Below, piece by piece: positions 41,847-50,678 of a stretch of DNA of 64,000 bases (the first letter of the stretch is position 1; each line of letters starts with the position of its first letter). The DNA is taken from the NCBI RefSeq assembly GCF_010499455.1, contig NZ_JAAGOH010000023.1, positions 1 to 64,000 on the forward strand. Reading direction: 5' to 3'. The notes below the pieces were generated by a model. The model was not told the DNA's origin. It searched no databases and was given only the letters and a program-made list of their open reading frames with translations. The position numbers and the translations under genes are program-made. Origin of the DNA: Ideonella livida. GTDB lineage: Bacteria > Pseudomonadota > Gammaproteobacteria > Burkholderiales > Burkholderiaceae_C.

Positions 41847-42485
41847 ATGACGCTCCCCAAGATCCTTGTCTCCAAAACCCTGCTGGCCGTGGCGCTGGCC
41901 TTGCCCTGCGCCGCCATGGCTGGCGGCGGCAACATCGGCCGCAAGGCGCCGGTCGCCCCCTCGGCGGTGCCCGCGGGCGACCTGGTGGTCACCGGCCAGC
42001 AGGTGGTTTCTGAGGACGACAACTGCTCCAAGGTGGTGATCCGCGTGACCGGCCAGGTCACGGGCGTCAACGACGACGGTGGCGGCATGGACAACGTCAC
42101 CTTCGAGCTCTGGGACGACGGCCAGCTCAAGGATTCCGTGGAGATTCAGGTGCCGGTGGGCCAGACCCAGCGGGTGGACGTGACCATGGCCTTTGCTGGG
42201 CGATACCTCACCGGCGCCGCCGGTGTGGGGGTTTATGCCGGTGAAATCGGCCTGAATGCCGACCCTTTCATCCCGACCGATGTGGCCGGCACCTGTGAAA
42301 CCCTGCCCATTTCCGGCAAGGTGGTCAACCTCAAAAGCCGCGGCCTGAGCGTGGTGTGCACCAACCGCTCCACCGGCCAGCGCGTGACCCTCAACGACCA
42401 GGCCGCCTTCAACTGCTCCACCGCCGGCTTGGTGGCCTCTCCGGGCGACAAGGTGCAGATCACGATCTCCGGCCGGGCCAAGTAA
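41847..42485 (+). CDS. Secreted protein of unknown function
   Basis: 212 residues. Signal peptide LPKILVSKTLLAVALALPCAAMAG with cleavage after AMA. The mature part is beta-rich with Gly/Val/Thr and four cysteines (NCSKVVIRVTGQV, GTCETLPISG, VVCTNRSTGQ, FNCSTAG) in two likely pairs. No known family recognised. Expressed behind a structured AT-rich leader and followed by a hairpin, so it appears to be a single-gene unit. Confidence 0.7.
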   Translation: MTLPKILVSKTLLAVALALPCAAMAGGGNIGRKAPVAPSAVPAGDLVVTGQQVVSEDDNCSKVVIRVTGQVTGVNDDGGGMDNVTFELWDDGQLKDSVEIQVPVGQTQRVDVTMAFAGRYLTGAAGVGVYAGEIGLNADPFIPTDVAGTCETLPISGKVVNLKSRGLSVVCTNRSTGQRVTLNDQAAFNCSTAGLVASPGDKVQITISGRAK

Positions 42486-42504
42486 GCCCCGGTTCGCGCC
42501 GCCG

Positions 42505-42521
42505 CCCGGGCTCTCCGGGCC
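42505..42521. terminator. GC hairpin after secreted-protein gene
   Basis: GCCCGG (42505-42510), loop GCTCT, CCGGGC (42516-42521), 20 bases past the stop at 42485. Likely transcription end; no T-run follows. Confidence 0.45.
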
Positions 42522-42612
42522 CGTGCCGCACCCCTGGGGGACAGCGCCTGGGGCGGTCAGGTCGGATAATCGAGGGTTTCCCCTCGGGCCGGCCTGGCCC
42601 CGTGTCCCGTCC

Positions 42613-43764
42613 ATGCGTCCGTCACGTTCCCCGCACGTCTGCTGGCCCGATCTGGCCCGCGTGCTCGCCTCCCAGCTCATCGTCTGGCACCACCTCCTCT
42701 TTTTCGGGCCGCTCATGGTCGCGGTGCGGCCGCTGGCCCCTGACCTGGTGGGCTGGCTGGCGGACGACGCCCGCCAGGTGGTGCAGGTCTTCCTGGTGCT
42801 GGGGGGCTACCTCGCGGCGGTGCGCCTGCTGCCCGCGGCTGGCGCCCAGGCGGGCGGGCCGCCGGCCTCGCCCACGGTGCCGTGGCGGCAGTGGCTGACC
42901 CGTGCCAAGGCCCGTTTCCTGCGCTTGGCTGTGCCGCTGTGGCCTGCCCTGCTGCTGGCGCTGGCCACGGCCTGGCTGGCGCGGTGGTGCATGGCCGATG
43001 CCGACACCCCGGCCGCCCCCGACCTGCGCGGCCTGCTGGCCAACTTCACCCTCACCCAGGACCTGCTGGCCGAGCCGGCGCTCACCGCCGGCCTGTGGTA
43101 CCTGGCCATCGACCTGCAGCTCTACCTTGGCCTGGCCTTGCTGGCGGCGTTGCTGGCCCATGCGCCCGCCGCATGGCGCCGGCCGCTGGCGCTGGCGGCG
43201 GTGGCGGCATGCGGCGCCGGCGCCCTGTGGGTCTGGAACCTGGATCCGCACGGTGACATCTGGGCCCCTTACTTTGCCGGCTCCTATGCCCTGGGGGTGT
43301 TGGCCTGGTGGATCCGCGGCCTGGCGCCGCGGTCGGCCCGGCTGCTGGCCACCCTGGTGGTGGCGGCGGTGGTGCTGCTGGCGCTGGAACATGCCTGGCG
43401 CAGCCGGCTGGTGGTGGCCGGTCTCACCGCCCTGGTGCTGGCCTGGGGCCGCGACCTGTGGCTGCCGCGGGCGGGCCTGGCCACCGCCCTGCAGGGCCTG
43501 GCCCGCATCTCCTACGGCCTGTTCCTGCTGCACTATCCCTTGAGCCTGCTGGTCAACAGCCTGTGGTGGTGGCTGCTGGGCCCTGAGGGGCTGGAGCGGC
43601 CCCTGCTGGCCCTGAGCGCGCTGCTGCTGACCTGGGCCTTGTCCCTGGCCGGCGGCGCTGCGCTCACCCGGTGGGTGGAACGTGGCGCGCCACTGCCCCT
43701 GGGGGCTCGGCTGCTGCCCGCCACGCCGCGCCGGCGGCGCACCGAGCTGGCGTCAGCCGGCTGA
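42613..43764 (+). CDS. Acyltransferase-3 family membrane protein
   Basis: 383 residues with about ten transmembrane segments. It opens DLARVLASQLIVWHHLLFFG, where the His pair occupies the place of the family's catalytic His, and later has LYLGLALLAALLA and GLFLLHYPLSLLVNSLWW. Such proteins transfer acetyl or other acyl groups to extracellular sugars or lipids. The start is the ATG before RPSRSP; upstream in-frame sequence is not membrane-like. No polysaccharide genes are adjacent, so the acceptor is unknown. Confidence 0.75.
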   Translation: MRPSRSPHVCWPDLARVLASQLIVWHHLLFFGPLMVAVRPLAPDLVGWLADDARQVVQVFLVLGGYLAAVRLLPAAGAQAGGPPASPTVPWRQWLTRAKARFLRLAVPLWPALLLALATAWLARWCMADADTPAAPDLRGLLANFTLTQDLLAEPALTAGLWYLAIDLQLYLGLALLAALLAHAPAAWRRPLALAAVAACGAGALWVWNLDPHGDIWAPYFAGSYALGVLAWWIRGLAPRSARLLATLVVAAVVLLALEHAWRSRLVVAGLTALVLAWGRDLWLPRAGLATALQGLARISYGLFLLHYPLSLLVNSLWWWLLGPEGLERPLLALSALLLTWALSLAGGAALTRWVERGAPLPLGARLLPATPRRRRTELASAG

Positions 43765-43786
43765 CGCCAGGCCCGCGGCCGTCCGC

Positions 43787-44551
43787 TCAGTCCATGGCTG
43801 GTCGGCGCCCTTGCGCGCCGGCCACCCCGGCCCCCTGCACGCCGTGGCGGGCCAGGGCCGCCTGCACCGCGCCGTTGCGCTTGGCGGTTTCCACAAAGTC
43901 CTGCAGCAGGCCGGCGGCGGCCAGGCCCCGGCTGCGCGGCAGGCCCATGGCCTGTTGGATGGTCATGAAGGCCCCGGGCAGCAGCCGCAGGCCGGGGTGG
44001 CGCTGCATGTCGGCCTCCAGCTGCTGGCGCACGCCGGCGGCCACCTCCTGGCCCTGCGCCACAAAGTCGTCCACCACCGCCTGGGAGCTGGCAGCCCGCT
44101 CCAGCGTGGCGGCCTGCAGCGCCCGGGTGAGGAACAGGTCATAGGCGCTGCCCTTGCCCACCACCACACGGTGGCCGGCCCGGTCCACCTCGGCGTTGTC
44201 CTGCAGCGGGGAGTCCTGCCGCACCAGGTAGGCGCCCTCAATCAGCACATAGGGGGCGGTGAACCACAGGCCCTCGCCGCGGGCGGGATCGATGGCGAAA
44301 AAGCCGATGTCGCAGGCCTCGGTGCGCACCGCCTCCACCGACTTGGCGGCCACCTCGAAGGCGGTGAGTGCCAGCGGCACGCCCAAACGCTCGGCCAGTG
44401 CCCCGGCCAGGTCCACGGACACACCGCCCAGCTCGCCGGTGGCGGCGTCGCGGTGGGCCAGCAGCGGGTTGCCCAGGTTGATGGCGGCGCGCAGGGTACC
44501 CGTGGGGGCAAAGGCGTGGATCAGCTCGGGGGCCAGGGTCAGGCGGCTCAT
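43787..44551 (-). CDS. Solute-binding (SBP_bac_3) family protein lacking a signal peptide
   Basis: 254 residues. The periplasmic amino-acid binding fold is recognised from FAPTGTLRAAINLGNPLLAHRDAATGELGGVSVDLAGALAERL and later DIGFFAIDPARGEGLWFTAPY. The protein starts MSRLTLAPELIHAFAP, without a basic/hydrophobic leader; no upstream in-frame start supplies one. It may act in the cytoplasm, be exported another way, or have its start misread. No ABC permease genes are adjacent. Confidence 0.75.
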   Translation of the reverse strand: MSRLTLAPELIHAFAPTGTLRAAINLGNPLLAHRDAATGELGGVSVDLAGALAERLGVPLALTAFEVAAKSVEAVRTEACDIGFFAIDPARGEGLWFTAPYVLIEGAYLVRQDSPLQDNAEVDRAGHRVVVGKGSAYDLFLTRALQAATLERAASSQAVVDDFVAQGQEVAAGVRQQLEADMQRHPGLRLLPGAFMTIQQAMGLPRSRGLAAAGLLQDFVETAKRNGAVQAALARHGVQGAGVAGAQGRRPAMD

Positions 44552-44837
44552 GCAGGGGTCTCCAGAGAGGGGGCGGACGAGGGTCCGGTGAAACGGGGCG
44601 GCCGATTGTGGCGGTGGCGCTTGTCGCCAGGCTGTCGGCTGGCTTGACCTCTCGCATGCCGGTGCAGGTTCCGCCCACTAGACTGGCGGGCCGGTGACGA
44701 TGCGTCATCTTCTGCCTGCCCCTGCCCACCTGCGTCATGCCCGTTGCCTTGTTTTTGCCCCCGGATCCCTGCTCGGGCGCCGTGTCCCGCCGGCGTGCCC
44801 CTGCCGGCACCGTGGCCGTGCGTCCTGCGGTGATGCC
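44552..44837. other. 286-base intergenic region
   Basis: Between divergent starts. TGACG (44695-44699) and CGTCA (44703-44707) form a short dyad. A frame open from 44694 into the next gene has no membrane-protein or leader character in this part. Nothing else could be assigned. Confidence 0.4.
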
Positions 44838-45542
44838 ATGAGCGAGACGCTGATCCTCTCGGCCTTTCTGCTGGGCCTGGCCGGCATGCCCCACTGTGCG
44901 GCCATGTGCGGCGCTGCCTGCACCGCGTTGACCGCCTCGCCCGGGGCACGTCAGCAAGGCCAGGCGCTGGTCGCCTTCCACCTGGCCCGCATGGCCAGCT
45001 ACGCCACGGTGGGGGCGGTGCTGGCGTGGGCCACCAGCGCCATGCCGGCTCTGCAGTCGGCCGCCCCCATGCTGCGGCCCTTCTGGGTCATGCTGCACAT
45101 GGCCGTGATGGTGCTGGCCGGCTGGCTGCTGGTGACTGGCCGCATGCCGCTGTGGATGGGCCGGCTCGGCCTGCGCCCCGCCCGCGACCTGGCCCGGACG
45201 GCCGGCGAGGCGGTGGTGCAGATCGTGCCGCGCGCGCCCTGGCGCCGGGCGTTGGCCGGCGGTGCCCTGTGGGCGGGCTGGCCTTGCGGCCTGCTGCAGA
45301 CCGCCTTGCTGACCGCCGCGTTGTCCGCCACGCCACTGGGTGGCGGGCTGGCCATGGCGGCCTTTGCCCTGGCCTCTGCGCCGGCGCTGTGGCTGTGGCC
45401 CTGGCTGTGGCGGCGTCTGGGCGCGCAGGCCTCGGTCGAGGTCAACCGCTGGGCGGTGCGCGTGGCCGGGCTGGGCCTGGCCGTGGGCTCGGGCTTTGCC
45501 CTGTGGCACGGCCTGTGGGGCGAGAACGGCCTGTTCTGCTGA
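44838..45542 (+). CDS. SafE/UreH-like (TauE/SafE family) membrane protein
   Basis: 234 residues with about six membrane segments. MPHCAAMCGAACTAL near residue 17 carries the Cys pair of the UreH_2/SafE group (usually PHCxxMCGG); GWPCGLLQTALLTAA is the second conserved block. Relatives are found with cytochrome oxidase and copper genes and may move metal or sulfur compounds. No such neighbours here. The start is the ATG before SETLILS; a longer in-frame form to 44694 lacks membrane character in its extra part. Confidence 0.75.
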   Translation: MSETLILSAFLLGLAGMPHCAAMCGAACTALTASPGARQQGQALVAFHLARMASYATVGAVLAWATSAMPALQSAAPMLRPFWVMLHMAVMVLAGWLLVTGRMPLWMGRLGLRPARDLARTAGEAVVQIVPRAPWRRALAGGALWAGWPCGLLQTALLTAALSATPLGGGLAMAAFALASAPALWLWPWLWRRLGAQASVEVNRWAVRVAGLGLAVGSGFALWHGLWGENGLFC

Positions 45543-45570
45543 GCCCCCGGCGCACGGCTGCGGCAGATCA

Positions 45571-45591
45571 CACGCCCGACTCCCGGGCGTG
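45571..45591. terminator. Hairpin after SafE-like gene
   Basis: CACGCCCG (45571-45578) pairs perfectly with CGGGCGTG (45584-45591), loop of five, 29 bases past the stop. Probably ends that transcript before the FUSC gene. Confidence 0.55.
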
Positions 45592-45694
45592 AGCCCGCGG
45601 CCCGGCCGCCGCACGCAGCGGCCGTCTGGCTGCCTGCCCCGCTGGCACACTGCCGGCGGCGGCGCCCCACGCGCCGCCAGACAAGGATGCCGGA

Positions 45695-47893
45695 ATGCGG
45701 ATGCAATGGTGGCGGGGCCTGGGTGCGAATGCCCGCAACGGCCTGCAGGTGGCCCTGGGTGTGGCGGGCGTGCAGCTGGGCGTGGGCCTGGCGGCCGGGG
45801 CGCAGGCGGGCCTGCTGGCCGCCGGGGGTGCCGTTTGTGTGAGCCTGCTGGACGTGCCCAACACCCCGGCGCGAGCGCGGCGCCGCCTGCTGCCGGCCGT
45901 CCCGGTGGCGGTGGGCGTGACCGCGCTGCTGGCCGCCGTGCGCCTGCTGCCAGCCGGGCTGGCCCAAAGCCTGGCCTTGGTGCTGGCGGTGGGGGCCATC
46001 GGCGGGCTGGGTCAGTTGGCCCTGGCCTGGGGCGCCCGGGGTGGTGCCCTGGCCTTTGCCGGCGTGCTGGCGGCGGTCTTTGCCCTCAGTGGGCCCGCCC
46101 CGGCCTGGTGGGGGCAGGGGCTGGTCGAGGCCGCGTGGGTGGGCCTGGGTGGTGTGCTGGGCGTGGCCTGGTCCCTGGCCTGCGCCCGTTTCAGCCAGAC
46201 GCACTGGCAGCGCCTGGCCCTGGCCGATGCGCTGGCCGCTACCGCGCAGGTGCTGCGGGTGCGGGCGCCGCTGTTTTCTGGCCAGCTCTCACCGGGGCCG
46301 CAAGGCCTGCAGGTGGCGCTGCAGACCGATGCCGCCTGGGCGGCCGCGCTGCAGACCGCCCGGGACCTGCTCTACGGGCTGGACCCCGAGCGCGCCAGCG
46401 CGGCCCAGCAGCGCTGGCTGCAGGGGCTCATTGCCCTGTCGGGCCTGCGTGAACTGCTGCTGGCCAGCCGGGTGGATGTGGAGCTGCTGGGGCATGACGC
46501 CCTGGGCCTGGCCTGGCGCGCCGAGCTGGCCCGCACCCTGGGCCGCATGGCCGAGGCGCTGGAGCGCCTGGCGGACGTGACCCGGCAGGACGGTCCGGTG
46601 CCGGAGTTCTCGGCCGAGCTGTGGCGCCACGACCTGGCCGGCCGCCTGGCGCAGGCCACGCCCGCGTCCCTGCCAGGGGCAGGTCCGCTGCCGCTGGACG
46701 TGCGCCGTCCGCTGCTGGACTCCATGCAGGTGCGCTTGGGCGACCTGCTGGACGACACCGCCGCCCTGGCCGATGCCCTGGCCGGCCGCCCGGGGGCCCG
46801 GGTGAGCCTGCGGGACTGGCCGCCCGAGGCCCTGTCCGCCTTCCAGTCGCCCGAGGGCTGGGCGCCGGCCGCGCTGCGCCGCCACCTGCATCTGGACTCG
46901 CCGGTGGCCCGCCATGCCGCCCGCGCGGCGGTGTCCTATGCCGGCGCGCTGGCCCTGGCCCTGGGCCTGGGCCTGCTGGTGCCCTGGGCCCAGCACCCCC
47001 AGTGGCTGATGCTGAGCGTGGCCGTGGTGCTGCGTGGCAACCTGGCCCAGACCCTGGCGCGGCGCAACGACCGCCTGGTGGGCACGGTGCTGGGCTGCGC
47101 CCTGGTGGCGCTGCTGGCGGCCTGGGGCCAGCCCTGGGCCTGGCAGCTGGCCTTCTTTGTGGGCGTGGGCGTGGCCCATGCCAACGTCAACACCGCCTAC
47201 CGCCGCACCGCGGCGGCGGCCACGGTGCTGGCCCTGGTGCAGGCCCATCTGCTCCAGCCCGACCAGGGCCTGCCCCTGGCCGAGCGGCTGGTGGACACGC
47301 TGCTGGGCGCGGGCCTGGCCTGGGCCGCCTGCTACCTGTGGCCGCACTGGGAGCGCCGCGGCCTGCCCCAGCGCCTGCGCCAAGCCAGCAGCCTGCTGCT
47401 GGCCCAGTGCCAGGCCGTGCTCCACGGCCAGCTGGACCCCGCCGGGCAGCGGGCCCAGCGCCTGTGCCGGCACCAGCTGCAGGCGGTGCTTGATGAGCTG
47501 GTGGCCAGCGGCCTGCGCAGCCGCGCCGAACCCCGCTACGCCCAATTGCCCCAGGCCGAGCTGCAGTCCATGCTGCTGCACGCCCACCGCGCCACCGCCC
47601 TGCTGGGCGCGGTGCAGCAGCTGCGGCACCGCCGCGGCGCCCAACTCGACCCCGAGCGCGCCCAGGCGCTCCTGGCGCAGACGGTGGCCCAGGCCGAGGC
47701 CCTGCTGGCCTGGCCCGCGCCGGGCGCCCCCGATCCCGAGCCCCCGGCCAGCCTGCCCGACGCCGGCCTGACCCTGTGGCCGCGCCATGAGGCCTCGCCC
47801 GACCTTACCCCCTGGCTGCAGCGCCGCCTGCAGTTGCTGACGCTGGAGCTGCAGTGGCTGGCCCAGGCGCTGTGGCGTCTGCGTCAGCCCTGA
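45695..47893 (+). CDS. FUSC-family (YccS-like) inner-membrane protein
   Basis: 732 residues. Two hydrophobic bundles of six segments each (about residues 15-170 and 405-555), separated and followed by long soluble helical parts, the FUSC layout of YccS/AaeB-like proteins. The second bundle contains VAVVLRGNLAQTLARRNDRLVGTVLGC, a conserved FUSC motif. Thought to export aromatic or phenolic acids; the substrate is not inferable. Its last 10 bases overlap the convergent antiporter gene. Confidence 0.85.
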   Translation: MRMQWWRGLGANARNGLQVALGVAGVQLGVGLAAGAQAGLLAAGGAVCVSLLDVPNTPARARRRLLPAVPVAVGVTALLAAVRLLPAGLAQSLALVLAVGAIGGLGQLALAWGARGGALAFAGVLAAVFALSGPAPAWWGQGLVEAAWVGLGGVLGVAWSLACARFSQTHWQRLALADALAATAQVLRVRAPLFSGQLSPGPQGLQVALQTDAAWAAALQTARDLLYGLDPERASAAQQRWLQGLIALSGLRELLLASRVDVELLGHDALGLAWRAELARTLGRMAEALERLADVTRQDGPVPEFSAELWRHDLAGRLAQATPASLPGAGPLPLDVRRPLLDSMQVRLGDLLDDTAALADALAGRPGARVSLRDWPPEALSAFQSPEGWAPAALRRHLHLDSPVARHAARAAVSYAGALALALGLGLLVPWAQHPQWLMLSVAVVLRGNLAQTLARRNDRLVGTVLGCALVALLAAWGQPWAWQLAFFVGVGVAHANVNTAYRRTAAAATVLALVQAHLLQPDQGLPLAERLVDTLLGAGLAWAACYLWPHWERRGLPQRLRQASSLLLAQCQAVLHGQLDPAGQRAQRLCRHQLQAVLDELVASGLRSRAEPRYAQLPQAELQSMLLHAHRATALLGAVQQLRHRRGAQLDPERAQALLAQTVAQAEALLAWPAPGAPDPEPPASLPDAGLTLWPRHEASPDLTPWLQRRLQLLTLELQWLAQALWRLRQP

Positions 47894-49620
47894 GGGCTGA
47901 CATGCGGCGCGGCGCTGGCCGCAAGCGCCTGCCGCAGCAGGGCCTGGGCCAGCAGGGCCGAGGCCTCCAGCACCACCCCGGCCGGGTGTTCACCCTGCGC
48001 CGCCACCTCATGGGCCAGGCGCAGCGCCTCCTGCTCGTCCTGGGCAGCCAGCAGCAAGCCGATGCGTGGTTGCAGGGTGCGCGCCGTGGCCACCAGGCCC
48101 GGCACGTCCGGCGCCTGCGGTCGCGGCATCACCAGCAGGCGCGCGTGGGCCACATGCGCCTGCACCAGCGTGGCCGCCTCGGCACACTCGCCCAGCACGG
48201 CGGGCTGCCCCTGTCCGCGCCACAGCTCCACCACCTCACGCCGGGCGTCCACCACCACGCAGGGCTGGCCGGCCTGGCGCAGCCCCTCGATCAGCGGCAG
48301 CGCCGGCCCGTCGCCCCCCACCACCACCACATGGCCGCGCAGCGCGGTGGGCGCGGTGTCGGCCGGCAGCGCGGCCAGGGGGTCGTGGCGCGCCTCCAGC
48401 TGCCGCGCCAGGGCCGATCGCTCCCGGATCCAGCGGCCCAGCGGGGCCGCCGCCGCAAAGGCCAGCGGGTTGAGTGCAATGCTCACCAGCGCCCCGGCCA
48501 GCACCAGGTTCTGTGCCGCCTGGGGCAACACACCCAGGTGAATGCCCAGGCCCACCAGGATGAAGCTGAACTCGCCCACCTGGGCCAGGCTGGCCGCCAC
48601 GATGAGCGCCGTGTTGAGCGGATAGCGCAGCAGCAGCACCAGGCCGGCGGCGGCCACGAACTTGCCCACCACCACCACCGCCACCACGCCCAGCACCTGC
48701 AGCGGCTGCTGCAGCAGCACCCGCGGGTCGAACAGCATGCCCACCGAGACGAAGAACAGCACCGCAAAGGCATCGCGCAGCGGCAGCGACTCCTCGGCCG
48801 CCCGGTGGGAGAAGGGCGATTCACGCAGCACCATGCCCGCAAAGAAGGCGCCCAGCGCAAAGCTCACCCCGAACAGCAGGGCCGAGCCCACCGCAATGCC
48901 CACCGCCGCCGCCACCACCGCCAGGGTGAACAGCTCGCGTGAGCCGGTGCGCGCCACCTGCCACAGCAGCCAGGGCAGCGCGCGGCGTCCGGCCAGCAGC
49001 ATCAGGCCCACAAAGGCGGCCACCGCCAGCAGGGTGCGGCCCAGCGTCGCCCACAGCGGCTGACCCGAGGCACCGGCCGGTGCCGGCCCGCCGCCCACCA
49101 GCCCGGCCAGGGGCGGCAGCAGCACCAGCACCAGCACCATGGCCAGGTCCTCCACCACCAGCCAGCCCACGGCAATGCGGCCATGGCCGCTGGCCAGCAG
49201 CCCCTGGCTCTCCAGCGCCTTGAGCATGACCACCGTGCTGGCCACCGACAGCGTCAGCCCGAAGACCACCGCCCCCGCCGGGCTCCACCCCCAGGCCAGG
49301 GCCAGCCCGGCGCCTAGGGCCGTGGCCACTCCCATCTGCACCACCGCCCCCGGCACCGCCACCTTGCGCACCGCCAGCAGGTCATCCAGCGAGAAGTGCA
49401 GGCCCACGCCAAACATCAGCAGCATCACCCCGATCTCGGCCAGTTGCCCGGCCAGCGCCGTGTCGGCCACAAAGCCCGGGGTGAACGGCCCGATGACCAC
49501 CCCGGCCAGCAGATAGCCCAGCAAGGCGGGCAGGCGCAGCCGCACGGCGGCAAAGCCCAGGATCAGGGCCAGGCCGAAGGCGGCCGCCAGGGTGGTGATC
49601 AGGGAGATGGCATGGGGCAT
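47884..49620 (-). CDS. YbaL/KefB-like cation:proton antiporter
   Basis: 578 residues. CPA2 membrane domain of about 12 segments (LLGYLLAGVVIGPFTPGF, GVMLLMFGVGLHFSLDDL, SVASTVVMLKALESQGLL, FAVLFFVSVGMLFDP), then a TrkA_N-like cytosolic domain from about residue 428. The nucleotide turn reads VVVVGGDGPAL, so the third Gly of GxGxxG is Leu441; binding may differ from typical YbaL. Exchanges K+ or Na+ for protons. A run of 14 G lies 46-59 bases before the start. Overlaps FUSC tail to tail by 10 bases. Confidence 0.85.
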   Translation of the reverse strand: MPHAISLITTLAAAFGLALILGFAAVRLRLPALLGYLLAGVVIGPFTPGFVADTALAGQLAEIGVMLLMFGVGLHFSLDDLLAVRKVAVPGAVVQMGVATALGAGLALAWGWSPAGAVVFGLTLSVASTVVMLKALESQGLLASGHGRIAVGWLVVEDLAMVLVLVLLPPLAGLVGGGPAPAGASGQPLWATLGRTLLAVAAFVGLMLLAGRRALPWLLWQVARTGSRELFTLAVVAAAVGIAVGSALLFGVSFALGAFFAGMVLRESPFSHRAAEESLPLRDAFAVLFFVSVGMLFDPRVLLQQPLQVLGVVAVVVVGKFVAAAGLVLLLRYPLNTALIVAASLAQVGEFSFILVGLGIHLGVLPQAAQNLVLAGALVSIALNPLAFAAAAPLGRWIRERSALARQLEARHDPLAALPADTAPTALRGHVVVVGGDGPALPLIEGLRQAGQPCVVVDARREVVELWRGQGQPAVLGECAEAATLVQAHVAHARLLVMPRPQAPDVPGLVATARTLQPRIGLLLAAQDEQEALRLAHEVAAQGEHPAGVVLEASALLAQALLRQALAASAAPHVSPQG

Positions 49621-49665
49621 TCAGCAGAGTCCTCACGGCAGGCCCAGGAGACTTCCCGGGGCGTT

Positions 49666-49679
49666 GGGGGGGGGGGGGG
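49666..49679. repeat. Homopolymer of 14 G (C on the coding strand)
   Basis: An uninterrupted G14 run upstream of the antiporter start (49620, minus strand), between that gene and the next. Runs of this length slip during replication; if it lies in the promoter spacer or leader it could give phase variation. It could also be an assembly length error. Confidence 0.8.
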
Positions 49680-49771
49680 ACGCTGCGGCGCAGCGCCCTG
49701 CAAGGGCAGGGTCGCCGCCGCGCGGAAAGTTCCGTGGTCAGGCCTGCGCGGGCGTCACCCGGCCGGCGCGT

Positions 49772-50119
49772 TCAGCCCTGCGGGCCGTCCCCGGGCTCCG
49801 GCAGCACCGGCAGCGGGTAGGGGTCGGCCACATAGGCCGGGCCCTTCATGACCCGCACGATGAAGCAGGCCAGGCCCACGGTGAGCACCAGGGTCCAGTG
49901 CAGCACCACCACCCCCACCAGCGTGAAGTCCCACAGCAGCAGGGCGGCATTCACCCGGCCCGCATCGGCCGGAGGCTCCGCCGCGAGATGCAGGGCGCCG
50001 GCCAGCAGCGCCGGCAGCAGCGTGCCCCACAGCAGGATGGCGGGCAGGCGCCGCCACAGGCGGTGCTCCCAGCCGGGGGCGGAGCGTTGGAAACCGGGCA
50101 GCTTGTGGAAGAAGGACAT
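49772..50119 (-). CDS. Small two-helix membrane protein, unknown
   Basis: 115 residues from the ATG before SFFHKLPG. Two hydrophobic helices (LPAILLWGTLLPALLAGALHL and LVGVVVLHWTLVLTVGLACFIV), then a Pro-rich tail (VADPYPLPVLPEPGDG). Resembles small hypothetical inner-membrane proteins of Burkholderiales; no function known. It lies 152 bases upstream of the antiporter gene on the same strand, on the far side of the G14 tract. Confidence 0.6.
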   Translation of the reverse strand: MSFFHKLPGFQRSAPGWEHRLWRRLPAILLWGTLLPALLAGALHLAAEPPADAGRVNAALLLWDFTLVGVVVLHWTLVLTVGLACFIVRVMKGPAYVADPYPLPVLPEPGDGPQG

Positions 50120-50360
50120 GGGGCACCTCGACGACAGCGCGGCGGCCTTGCCAGGCGGCAGGCCGGGCCCGCCACGCCCAGCGCGCGGGGGCATGTGCCC
50201 GATCTTCGCTTCAGCCGTCCGACCCTTTTGCCCGAACAGGCATGGCCTGGGGGACCAGTACGGCGGCTGTCCGTCCGCCGCGTGCGGGGCGGTCGGTGGG
50301 GCTGGCCCGCATGGGGCGGCCAGCAGGAGCGGCGGCGGCCTGGGGCCGCCGCGACCCGCC
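50120..50360. other. Intergenic region upstream of the small membrane protein
   Basis: 241 GC-rich bases between the small membrane-protein start and the end of infA. No gene, clear promoter or repeat seen. Confidence 0.4.
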
Positions 50361-50627
50361 TCAGCGGCGGCGCGGCGCCGGGCGGCGCACGCCCGGGGCG
50401 CCGGTGCGCTCCAGGTGGCGGAAGGTGATGCGGCCCTTGGTCAGGTCGTAGGGCGACATTTCCAGGGTGACCTTGTCGCCGGCCAGGATGCGGATGTGGT
50501 TCTTGCGCATCTTGCCGCCGGTGTAGGCCACCAGCTCGTGGCCGTTGTCCAGCTTGACGCGGAAACGCGAGTCCGGCAGAACTTCCTGCACGTGACCGCC
50601 CATTTCAATCAGTTCTTCCTTGGCCAT
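50361..50627 (-). CDS. infA: Translation initiation factor IF-1 (second, C-terminally extended type)
   Basis: 88 residues versus about 72 for standard IF-1. [42 protein letters not shown] and [24 protein letters not shown] are the S1-like OB fold. The extra C-terminal 16 residues are Arg/Pro-rich ([13 protein letters not shown]). Betaproteobacteria often carry such an extra copy besides the one in the ribosomal protein operon; this one lacks ribosomal neighbours. AAGGA precedes the ATG. It should bind the 30S A site; whether it is growth-phase or cold specific is not shown. Confidence 0.92.
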   Translation of the reverse strand: MAKEELIEMGGHVQEVLPDSRFRVKLDNGHELVAYTGGKMRKNHIRILAGDKVTLEMSPYDLTKGRITFRHLERTGAPGVRRPAPRRR

Positions 50628-50678
50628 GTCGTGGTCCTTGCGTGTGTGGGATGTGGATCGGAGGGAAGGGGCCGGGGC

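Noticed and set aside
44695-44707. TGACG-N3-CGTCA dyad as an operator
   Set aside because: Only five bases per arm and no regulator gene next to it; could easily arise by chance.
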